Source: Carnimonas nigrificans ATCC BAA-78 (lineage in GTDB: Bacteria > Pseudomonadota > Gammaproteobacteria > Pseudomonadales > Halomonadaceae). From it: 64,000 bases of DNA. The notes under the pieces were generated by a model that was given only the letters and a program-made list of their open reading frames with translations, was not told the origin of the DNA and did no database searches. Location of the stretch: contig NZ_JAGO01000011.1 of assembly GCF_000526695.1 (NCBI RefSeq), forward strand, positions 1-64,000. Reading direction: 5' to 3'. Numbering within the stretch: position 1 is the stretch's first letter; each line of letters opens with the position of its first letter. The translations under genes and the position numbers were made by a program. Positions 49,475 through 56,219 of the stretch are shown here, piece after piece.

Positions 49475-50239
49475 ATGAGCGTGACAACCACTAACGCGAC
49501 AATTGACAGCATTGAAACCCTCGCCCCCGATGTACTGCGCGTATTTCTGCGTATGGAAGGAGAGGGGATCGCCCATGCGCCGGGGCAATATCTGGAAATA
49601 TCGGTAGAGGTTGACGGTGAACCGAAGTGGGTGCCGTTCTCCATTGCCAATGCGTACCGTGGTGACGGGCTGCTTGAGCTGCATATTCTGCGTGTCGAAG
49701 AGAGCAGAAGTAATACCGCGCTGCGCAAGGTGCTGGAAGTTGGCCGAACGCTGAATATTCGGTTGCCCAAGGGGGACACGGTATTCCGTTTGGGGGATTC
49801 CGCCCCCTTGCTGCTGGTCGGGGCAGGCACCGGTTTCGCGCAAATGAAGGCGATCACGGAAGCGGTGCTGGCGCATGATCCCGATCATCATATTGATCTA
49901 TGGTGGGCGGCGCGCAGCGCTCGCGAGCTATATATGGATCACTTGCCCCGCGAATGGGCGCAGCGCTACCCCAATCTTCACTATCACCCCGTGATCGAAG
50001 AGCATCAGCCCGGCGGCAATGAGCAGGATGACCTTGAGTTTCTGGTTGAGCGCATCGACCAGGCGCTGACCAATACGCTGACCGCCACCCAGCACTACAG
50101 CGTCTATATTTCGGGATCGCCAGGCATGGTCTATGCCGTCGTGGATGCGCTGGAAGCCATCGAGCCGCTGACGGAGCGGGTATTTTCCGATGTCTTCAGC
50201 TATGCCCCCAGACCGTCAGCGCAAGGTGCAGCCCGCTAA
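49475..50239 (+). CDS. fre: NAD(P)H-flavin reductase
   Basis: A 254-residue ferredoxin-NADP reductase superfamily enzyme that reduces free flavins. APGQYLEIS holds part of the flavin site, PFSIAN is the RXYS-like motif (here PFSIANA), and LLLVGAGTGFAQMKAI and SGSPGMVYAVVDAL belong to the NAD(P)H domain. It lies after ubiD, as in E. coli, and its stop overlaps the folM start (TAATG). Confidence 0.92.
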   Translation: MSVTTTNATIDSIETLAPDVLRVFLRMEGEGIAHAPGQYLEISVEVDGEPKWVPFSIANAYRGDGLLELHILRVEESRSNTALRKVLEVGRTLNIRLPKGDTVFRLGDSAPLLLVGAGTGFAQMKAITEAVLAHDPDHHIDLWWAARSARELYMDHLPREWAQRYPNLHYHPVIEEHQPGGNEQDDLEFLVERIDQALTNTLTATQHYSVYISGSPGMVYAVVDALEAIEPLTERVFSDVFSYAPRPSAQGAAR

Positions 50240-50958
50240 TGCCTCAATCGCCTGTATTGATTACCGGCGGAGCGCAGCGGCTGGGGCGTTACCTCGCTGA
50301 ACGCCTGCTGGATGAAGGGTATCCCGTCATCATTACCTACCTGCGCGAACGTGATGCCGTGGCGGCCATGCGCGCGCGGGGAGCGACGGCCATTCAGGCC
50401 GATTTTTCCAGCAGTGCGGGCATTATCGGCTTCATTGGGCATCTGAAGGAGAGTACGCCGCGGCTTCGCGCCATTATCCACAATGCCTCGGTGTGGCTGC
50501 CGGATAACGCTGAGGATATCGAGCAGGAAGCCGATACATACGAACGGATGTTTCATGTGCATATGCAGGCGCCCATGCTGATCAATACGCATTGTCGTGA
50601 GCTACTGCTGGCGGGGCCTGAGCCGCTGACCGACATCATTCATATCACCGATTTTTCAGCCGCGCATGGCTCGCGCCGCCACTCCGCTTATGCGTCATCC
50701 AAGGCGGGGCTTGAAAATCTTGCCAGATCATTTGCGGCTCGCTATGCGCCTGATATCAAGGTCAATGCCGTCGCGCCAGCCGCTATCATGCTGAATCGCG
50801 GTGATGATGCCCGCTACATTGAAAAATTGAAGCGCAAGTCGGTACTTGATGTACTGCCGGGGCCTTCCGCTGTGTGGGAGAGCGTACGTTATCTGCTGGA
50901 TGCTCGTTTTGTTACCGGAACAGTGCTCTCTGTTGATGGCGGGCGCGGGGTGAAATAG
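50239..50958 (+). CDS. folM: Dihydromonapterin reductase FolM
   Basis: A 239-residue short-chain dehydrogenase. VLITGGAQRLGRYLAERL is the nucleotide-binding motif. The second arginine-containing loop suits NADPH. IHNASVWLPD and YASSKAGLENLARSFA hold the YXXXK catalytic motif, and SVDGGRGVK ends the protein. FolM reduces dihydromonapterin to tetrahydromonapterin, with weak dihydrofolate reductase activity. It is cotranslated with fre. Confidence 0.9.
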   Translation: MPQSPVLITGGAQRLGRYLAERLLDEGYPVIITYLRERDAVAAMRARGATAIQADFSSSAGIIGFIGHLKESTPRLRAIIHNASVWLPDNAEDIEQEADTYERMFHVHMQAPMLINTHCRELLLAGPEPLTDIIHITDFSAAHGSRRHSAYASSKAGLENLARSFAARYAPDIKVNAVAPAAIMLNRGDDARYIEKLKRKSVLDVLPGPSAVWESVRYLLDARFVTGTVLSVDGGRGVK

Positions 50959-50970
50959 TGTTGATGGATA

Positions 50971-50988
50971 GATACTCGTTCGAGTATC
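50971..50988. repeat. Short inverted repeat after folM
   Basis: GATACTCG and CGAGTATC are separated by TT. It lies 12 nt after the folM stop and 30 nt before the next small ORF. The very small loop suggests a DNA-level operator or chance rather than an RNA hairpin. Confidence 0.5.
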
Positions 50989-51019
50989 GTCGGTATATCA
51001 GCCATGCAGGAGCCATCCT

Positions 51020-51226
51020 ATGCCATGCGACCCTCGGCCTCGTGCCGCATCAGCTCGTCACTTTCCCGGCAGCAGCGTACAGCGCGACTGTGCAGAACTG
51101 TCACCTGGCGCATTATGGCGACGTGAACCGGTAGCGCTATGCTGTACTGCTGCCATACTCACGATGCTGGCTGCGGTCAGTGCATTGCCTGCACTGTTTA
51201 TCTGGTGGGAAGTTATTTCAGGCTGA
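51020..51226 (+). CDS. Candidate small membrane protein (68 aa)
   Basis: An ORF of 68 residues with an optimal ribosome binding site (AGGAG, 7 nt before the ATG). The N-terminal half is Arg/Pro/Ser-rich and basic; the C-terminal half is one hydrophobic segment (VALCCTAAILTMLAAVSALPALFIWW) followed by EVISG. This would place a single membrane helix with the N-terminus inside. I know no homologue. It lies between folM and the DAHP synthase leader. Strong site and sensible topology argue for it; small size and no known family argue against. Confidence 0.4.
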   Translation: MPCDPRPRAASARHFPGSSVQRDCAELSPGALWRREPVALCCTAAILTMLAAVSALPALFIWWEVISG

Positions 51227-51232
51227 ATGCGC

Positions 51233-51261
51233 TTGAGAATCCATCTGTCCCGGCGTATGGT
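51233..51261 (+). promoter_or_regulatory. Candidate promoter of the DAHP synthase leader
   Basis: TTGAGA (51233-51238) and TATGGT (51256-51261) are separated by 17 nt. A transcript from here would start near 51268, about 80 nt before the leader peptide ATG. Confidence 0.5.
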
Positions 51262-51349
51262 CGATATATTGGCAGCAAGGCTGATGTTCGCGCATTCCGT
51301 AGCAGTGCGACATCAATCAACATAAACGCAGATTAACGTAGGGCACATT

Positions 51350-51502
51350 ATGGCAGCGTCACATTTGCTCCAGACTCGTATGCCTGGTACGTGCATTTCC
51401 ATGGAAGCGCGTGCTGCTCTTGCGTTATGTCATGAAGAAAAGAGCGCTGCTCCCGGCAGCTCCAACTATTTTGGGTATTGGTTTAGCCACAGGCGCGCCT
51501 GA
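51350..51502 (+). CDS. Leader peptide with an aromatic codon run, DAHP synthase attenuator
   Basis: A 50-codon ORF. AGGG lies 6 nt before the ATG. Near the end the codons read Tyr-Phe-Gly-Tyr-Trp-Phe (51467-51484), five aromatic codons in six, with the stop at 51500. The gene downstream makes the first enzyme of aromatic amino acid synthesis. Such a run before a terminator is the hallmark of ribosome-stalling attenuation, as with trpL and pheL. Stalling on scarce charged tRNA(Tyr), tRNA(Phe) or tRNA(Trp) would expose downstream RNA to antitermination. ATG codons at 51380 and 51401 could also serve as the start. The regulatory role is inference; the codon run is direct. Confidence 0.75.
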   Translation: MAASHLLQTRMPGTCISMEARAALALCHEEKSAAPGSSNYFGYWFSHRRA

Positions 51503-51588
51503 TACCCCACAGGCGTGCCCACCAGAGGCCGCCTGATACCGCTACAGTTAAACCCCGGTCAGGCTTCCTGACCGGGGTTTTCGTTTTG
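51473..51588 (+). promoter_or_regulatory. Attenuator region before the DAHP synthase gene
   Basis: Segment 1 (CAGGCG at 51490-51495, over the last leader codons) can pair with segment 2 (CGCCTG at 51530-51535). Segment 2 plus its 3' flank (CCTGATACC, 51532-51540) can instead pair with GGTCAGG (51557-51563), the 5' arm of the terminator, with a 2-nt bulge. An alternative early hairpin is GGGTAT (51473-51478) with ATACCC (51502-51507). The motif CACAGGCG and the motif GCCTGATACC each occur twice. This is the 1:2, 2:3, 3:4 layout of a classical amino-acid attenuator. Pairings were found by eye. Confidence 0.65.
51550..51588 (+). terminator. Attenuator terminator before the DAHP synthase gene
   Basis: AAACCCCGGTCAGG (51550-51563) and CCTGACCGGGGTTT (51567-51580) form a perfect 14-bp stem with a CTT loop, followed by TCGTTTT. 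No gene ends just upstream except the 50-codon leader, so it can only act on the leader transcript. Confidence 0.9.
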
Positions 51589-51626
51589 GTGCAGTGACTA
51601 CCTGATTTACTTGAAAGGAGATTGTT

Positions 51627-51752
51627 ATGACCTATTCCAACGCTTCTTATCCCAACAGCATCTCTGATGTTCGATTTAGCGTGCGCTGGCGGCCTTATAC
51701 CTCCCTGCGCGGCCAGCGCTTCTCCGACCTCTCTTTACGAACCCGACATTGA
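51627..51752 (+). CDS. Candidate small basic protein (41 aa) upstream of the DAHP synthase gene
   Basis: A 41-residue ORF with a near-perfect ribosome binding site (AAAGGAG, 6 nt before the ATG), better than those of most genes here. It starts MTYSNASYPNSISDVRF and is rich in Arg, Ser and aromatic residues (three Tyr, two Phe, one Trp). It lies after the attenuator terminator and 44 nt before the DAHP synthase ATG, so it is made only when the terminator is read through. It could be a small protein or a second leader that couples translation. No family is recognised. Confidence 0.5.
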   Translation: MTYSNASYPNSISDVRFSVRWRPYTSLRGQRFSDLSLRTRH

Positions 51753-51796
51753 ATTCAGCAGCGCACCTGATGCGCTGATCTCAAGGAACCGCTCTT

Positions 51797-52849
51797 ATGA
51801 CCACCGATACCACTGAAGCCGTAACCTCCCAGCCTGTTCTCAACGGGCAACTTCCGAGCATTGCCTGCCTGCGCGATCAATTTCCCCTCACGCCTGAATT
51901 GACACGGCGTATTGCCCAGCAGCGTGAGCAGGTTCGCAATATCATCAACGGTCAGGATTCACGCATGCTGGTCGTGGTAGGGCCTTGCTCGCTGCATGAC
52001 CGGCGCTCTGCTCTGGAGTATGCTGAGCGTTTGGCATCGCTCTCTCGTCAGGTGGACGACCAACTGTTACTGGTGATGCGCGCTTATATTGAAAAACCGC
52101 GTACCACAGTGGGCTGGAAGGGGCTGCTGTATGATCCGTTCCTTGATGGCAGTGATGACATGGCCTCAGGTCTCGAAATGAGCCGTGCGCTGATGATCGA
52201 ACTGCTGGAGCGCGGTGTTCCGCTTGCCAATGAATTATTGAACCCGATGGTGGCCGGGTATTTCTCTGATCTTCTGGCATGGGGAGCGATAGGGGCACGT
52301 ACCACTGAATCACAGGTTCACCGTGAGCTTGTCAGTGGCTTGCCGTTCCCGACCGGCTTCAAGAATGGCACCGACGGCTCCTTCGGCGCAGCGTGTGACG
52401 CTATTGGTGCTTCTGCCAGGGCGCATCACTATTTTGGCCTCAGTGAAACGGGCATGCCTTCGATGGTGGCTACGCTTGGCAATCCTGATACGCATATGGT
52501 GTTGCGTGGCGGAAGAAACGGCCCCAACCATGATGAACAGAGTATCGCGCTCGCGCGAACAGCGCTTGAGCAGGCGGGCTACTGCCCCAGCATCATGGTG
52601 GATTGTAGTCATGGTAATAGCCTCAAGGACCCCACGCGGCAGCCGCTGGTGTTCGAGGACGTGGTACGTCAGCGTTTGAACGGCGAAAGAAGTCTGCACA
52701 GTGTGATGATCGAGAGTCATCTGGAAGAGGGCAAGCAGCCGATCTCTAATGCTATGCGCTATGGGGTGTCGGTCACCGATGGCTGTCTAGGCTGGGAGAA
52801 TACGGCCACGCTCCTGCGGCAAGCGGCTGACCGCCTGCGTGCTCAATAA
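51797..52849 (+). CDS. aroG: 3-deoxy-7-phosphoheptulonate synthase (DAHP synthase)
   Basis: A 350-residue class I DAHP synthase of the AroF/AroG/AroH type. It condenses phosphoenolpyruvate and erythrose 4-phosphate at the entry of the shikimate pathway. LVVVGPCSLHD, MRAYIEKPRTTVGWKGL, GARTTESQVHRELVSGLPFPTGFKNGTDG and VDCSHGNSLKD are family signatures. Which isozyme (Phe-, Tyr- or Trp-inhibited) cannot be decided from sequence alone. Ribosome binding site AAGGA precedes the ATG. It is preceded by the attenuator described here. Confidence 0.93.
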   Translation: MTTDTTEAVTSQPVLNGQLPSIACLRDQFPLTPELTRRIAQQREQVRNIINGQDSRMLVVVGPCSLHDRRSALEYAERLASLSRQVDDQLLLVMRAYIEKPRTTVGWKGLLYDPFLDGSDDMASGLEMSRALMIELLERGVPLANELLNPMVAGYFSDLLAWGAIGARTTESQVHRELVSGLPFPTGFKNGTDGSFGAACDAIGASARAHHYFGLSETGMPSMVATLGNPDTHMVLRGGRNGPNHDEQSIALARTALEQAGYCPSIMVDCSHGNSLKDPTRQPLVFEDVVRQRLNGERSLHSVMIESHLEEGKQPISNAMRYGVSVTDGCLGWENTATLLRQAADRLRAQ

Positions 52850-52876
52850 GAGTTCTATCAACGGGAGCATCACTAT

Positions 52877-52914
52877 AAAAAGACCGGAGCTTTTGGCTCC
52901 GGTCTGATCGTTTT
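52877..52914. terminator. Bidirectional terminator between DAHP synthase gene and putP
   Basis: AGACCGGAGC and GCTCCGGTCT form a perfect 10-bp stem with a TTTTG loop. A run of A precedes and GATCGTTTT follows, so it can act on both convergent transcripts. Confidence 0.85.
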
Positions 52915-52947
52915 AGAGGCCCCAGCCGAGGCCCTTGGTGATGTGGA

Positions 52948-54432
52948 CTAGCGCGCCTTGTATTCGCCAGCATCTCCCGTGGCGCAGCTCACTACGAGAA
53001 TGGCAATGAGGGAAGCAGCGAAGCCGGGAATGATTTCGTAGATGCCGGGGCCGCCCAGGAACGAATCGCTCCAGCCGAGTGAGATCCAGACCATCACGGT
53101 AACTGCGCCCACGATCATGCCAGCGATGGCGCCTGTGCCGTTGGTGCGAGGCCACATCAGAGACAGAAGGATCAACGGTCCGAAGGCTGCGCCAAAGCCG
53201 GCCCACGCATTACTCACCAGCCCCAGTACCTGTGAATCCGGATTGGAGGCGATGATTGCCGCAATAATGCCCACTGCGACCACGCTCACACGACCGATGA
53301 GGACGGTTTCCTTCTCGGTTGCTTCCTTGCGCAGGAACAGACGATAGAAGTCTTCAGTCAGCGATGAAGAGGCCACCAATAGCTGGCTGGAAATGGTGCT
53401 CATGATCGCCGCGAGCAGAGCCGCATAGAGGAAGCCGGTGATGAGCGGATGGAACAGCAGGTTGGAGAGTACGATGAAGATCGTCTCCGGGTCCTGTACG
53501 TCCAGCCCATTGCGCACGGCATAGGCGCGACCGAAAACACCGACAGAGATCGCGCCGATCAGCGAGATCAGCATCCAGCTCATGCCGATGTTGCGGGCAG
53601 CAGGAACGTCCTTGAGAGAACGAATGGCCATGAAGCGCACGATGATGTGGGGCTGACCGAAGTAACCGAGTGCCCAGGTGACAGCCGAGAGCCAACCGAT
53701 GAAGGTCAAGCCGCTGGTCCAGGAGAGCAGGTTGGGATCGACTTCGTTAAGCGTTTGGGTAGCCTGGGACAAGCCGCCGCCACCTTCACCGAACAGTACT
53801 ACCGCAGGCATGATGACTAGTGCCAGCATCATGATGCAGCCTTGCACGAAGTCGGTCAGACTCACGGCAAGAAAGCCACCGATGACGGTATAGACCAGCA
53901 CTATGCCGAGGGTGATGATGATACCGGTGGCATAGTTGCTCAGACCTCCGATGTTAATCACTCCTGCAAAGGCGCTGTCGAAGAGCTTGCCTCCAGCCAC
54001 CAGCCCCGAGGCGGTATAGATGGCGAAGAATACGACGATAACGATGGCCGAGATCGTGCGCAGTGACATGGCGCGTGTCGGAAAACGGTTGGAGAGGAAC
54101 GCTGGAATGGTGATTGCGTTGCCGTAGCGAACGGTCTGCTCGCGCAGGCGCGGGGCTACCAGTATCCAGTTCAAGAAAGCTCCGATGAAAAGACCGATAC
54201 CGATCCAGGCTTGCCCAAGACCTGAGATGAATATGGCCCCAGGCAAGCCCAACAGCAGCCAGCCGCTCATGTCCGAGGCACCAGCAGATAGCGCGGTGAC
54301 CTGAGGGCTGAGGGTTCGGCCCCCCAGTATGTAATCTTCGGATGTAGAAGTGGACGTGCGCATGGCGTACAAGCCGATGGCGATCATCAGTACGAAATAG
54401 GCAATCAGACTGATCCAAACCCCAATGGCCAT
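52948..54432 (-). CDS. putP: Sodium/proline symporter
   Basis: A 494-residue sodium:solute symporter with about 13 membrane helices. SEDYILGGRTLSPQVTALSAGASDMSGWLLLGLPGA, the SGLGQAWIGIGL region and the STISSQLLVASSSLTEDFY block are PutP signatures. It takes up proline with sodium; in halophiles proline is both nutrient and compatible solute. It shares the locus with putA and an Lrp-type regulator 2-6 kb away. AGGAGA lies upstream of the ATG. Confidence 0.93.
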   Translation of the reverse strand: MAIGVWISLIAYFVLMIAIGLYAMRTSTSTSEDYILGGRTLSPQVTALSAGASDMSGWLLLGLPGAIFISGLGQAWIGIGLFIGAFLNWILVAPRLREQTVRYGNAITIPAFLSNRFPTRAMSLRTISAIVIVVFFAIYTASGLVAGGKLFDSAFAGVINIGGLSNYATGIIITLGIVLVYTVIGGFLAVSLTDFVQGCIMMLALVIMPAVVLFGEGGGGLSQATQTLNEVDPNLLSWTSGLTFIGWLSAVTWALGYFGQPHIIVRFMAIRSLKDVPAARNIGMSWMLISLIGAISVGVFGRAYAVRNGLDVQDPETIFIVLSNLLFHPLITGFLYAALLAAIMSTISSQLLVASSSLTEDFYRLFLRKEATEKETVLIGRVSVVAVGIIAAIIASNPDSQVLGLVSNAWAGFGAAFGPLILLSLMWPRTNGTGAIAGMIVGAVTVMVWISLGWSDSFLGGPGIYEIIPGFAASLIAILVVSCATGDAGEYKAR

Positions 54433-55324
54433 AAAGGCATCTCCTGTTGCGTAATTATTAGTTAGGATTTGCCCTCATTTGGAAATGTGAACAAACCTTA
54501 TTGGTTTTTTTAGTGGTAGTGTGCGGCGCTTCCCAATCGTGAGGAGAAACACAAGTTGCCCTGCAATATTTAGAAGCCGGTTCAGATTACCATGAAAAAC
54601 AAGGGTTACCATCGCAGGCTCAATGAGTGAGGTGAGAAGGGAACAGACGCTGGAAGCTCAGAAATGTGGGATGAGTTTGAAGATTTTTGCCCTTGGGTAT
54701 CGCGCAGCTGTAATGCCAAAAAACGAGCTATAACCTATGTCATTGCTGGACTCGATCACTGCACTGAACTGGTCGGGGGATAGCAAATGGTGTGTCGAAG
54801 AGTGCCGATCTGCTAGGTGCCCAATGGCTTGATACCCTGCATTGATGACAGTGGTTAGTGCTACGAAAGTATCATGTATGATGCGGTGTGATGTGGAAGG
54901 AAGTGAGCTTGTCCTCTGCAAGAAAGTGGCGCTCGGGTTGTAGATTGACACCGTCTACGAATGGCCCACGGCGAGCTTTTTCATTAATTATAAGTATGGC
55001 GTAGAGAGCTTTCTGCCGGTTGAGCTATCCAGCAGAATCTCGGGTATATAGTGGAGGCTAAATAGCGCGTCGCATAGGAGAGATGGGGCGTACTGTGTGA
55101 GAAATCCATACCGTGATTCTGGTGGATAATCGCGACCCTTATGGGGGGAGGGAGCGGGAACTGTTAGCGTAATTTGCGGCGAAGATTAAACGGTAATCTC
55201 TGAGCAGAACGGCAAAGAGAGCAGGGCATCAAGGCGGGAAGGGTCGTTATCGTCGCAATAGCAGAGGCGATGAACGGGTAGATAAGCGAACATCGAATGC
55301 TTGCTCAGGGAAGAAAGCTTCTCT
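54433..55324. other. Gene-poor stretch between putP and dps
   Basis: About 890 nt without a supported gene. The 5' part is AT-rich and should hold the putP promoter. A GTG-started 97-codon minus frame (54658-54951) has no recognisable product. The 55000-55320 part has many stops in all frames. It may be decayed sequence, but no parent gene is recognisable. Confidence 0.45.
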
Positions 55325-55325
55325 A

Positions 55326-55356
55326 AACAAAAACCGGAGCGCCAGGCTCCGGTTTT
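55326..55356 (-). terminator. Terminator of dps
   Basis: On the minus strand AAAACCGGAGC and GCTCCGGTTTT form an 11-bp stem with a 5-nt loop, continuing TTGTTTAG. It lies 34 nt beyond the dps stop. Confidence 0.9.
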
Positions 55357-55389
55357 GTCTGAAAGCGTATCAGCTTCTGATTGATGCGC

Positions 55390-55914
55390 TTACTTCTGCA
55401 GGTGCGATTCGATGAACCACAGGTTCTTGTCGAGGCCGCGAGAAACTTCGGTGAACAGGTCAGAAGTGTCCTGGTCGCCAAGCTCGTCGGTGTCATCAAT
55501 CGCCTTGCGCACCAGGTTGGCAGCATCACCATAGTGATCAGCCAACGCCTTCAGGTGATCTTCCACCTGATGGATATTGGTGGGATAGGCGTTCAGGTTG
55601 GTGTTCTGACCAACTGCCTGAACTGTACCCAGGGCAGTACCGCCCAATTGAGTGGCACGTTCTGCAACGGAATCAACGAAACCGTCAACTTCAGCACGGA
55701 AGCCGTCGAGCATTTCGTGGACGCCAATGAAGTTGGAGCCTTTGAGATTCCAATGAGCCTGCTTGATTACCAGCTGAAGATCTATGAGGTCAGCCAGGCG
55801 CTCGTTGATAATGGCTACTACCTTGGCACGAGTATCGTCGCTGAGGCCAATGCGTGTAGCGAAGAGGTTGCTGGCATTTACTTCGTTGATATTGCTCGGA
55901 TTTGCACTGCTCAT
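55390..55914 (-). CDS. dps: Dps ferritin-like DNA-protection protein
   Basis: A 174-residue Dps. The ferroxidase site motif is intact: KQAHWNLKGSNFIGVHEMLDGF, followed by Asp and Glu in VDGFVDSVAER. It forms 12-mers that oxidise iron with peroxide, store it and, in some species, coat DNA. AAGGG lies 8 nt before the ATG. yaaA, another iron/peroxide protection gene, is in this window but far away. Monocistronic with its own terminator. Confidence 0.94.
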   Translation of the reverse strand: MSSANPSNINEVNASNLFATRIGLSDDTRAKVVAIINERLADLIDLQLVIKQAHWNLKGSNFIGVHEMLDGFRAEVDGFVDSVAERATQLGGTALGTVQAVGQNTNLNAYPTNIHQVEDHLKALADHYGDAANLVRKAIDDTDELGDQDTSDLFTEVSRGLDKNLWFIESHLQK

Positions 55915-56151
55915 GTTAGTTACCCTTCTCGTGTGAGAATGATGTGACAGCTTGTGCGACTATCCTGCCACGGTTAGGAACTTGTACCTGCCCTTATAAA
56001 TGCGCCTGATGACGTGCAATTTCAAGTGCTGAAAGCGACTTTCTTTGTTACTGGCTAGACAGTGTAGATGCACTGGTGCGGTATTGCCAAAAGAGAAGTA
56101 TCGCTGGTTGTTTCAGCTCACCGGCAAGCCTCACGCCCCGTTGCTACACGT
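55915..56151. other. Short gene-free stretch between dps and putA
   Basis: No gene is seen. It should hold the dps promoter; TATAAG on the minus strand near 55995-56000 is a possible -10, but no -35 with good spacing is clear. Confidence 0.35.
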
Positions 56152-56180
56152 AAAAAAGCCGGGAGCCTGACGGCCCCGGC
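56152..56180 (-). terminator. Terminator of putA
   Basis: On the minus strand GCCGGG and CCCGGC pair over 6 bp around a 10-nt loop that can extend the stem, followed by TTTTTTA. It lies 40 nt beyond the putA stop. Confidence 0.8.
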
Positions 56181-56219
56181 AAAATAACAGCGTAGTTGGA
56201 AAGAGATGGCAGAAAAGGC

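Noticed and set aside
51139-51336. 65-codon plus frame overlapping the promoter of the DAHP synthase leader
   Set aside because: Overlaps the better-supported 68-codon ORF and the candidate promoter, with no ribosome binding site.
54658-54951. 97-codon GTG-started frame between putP and dps
   Set aside because: No ribosome binding site and no recognisable similarity; kept only as a remark in the gap entry.
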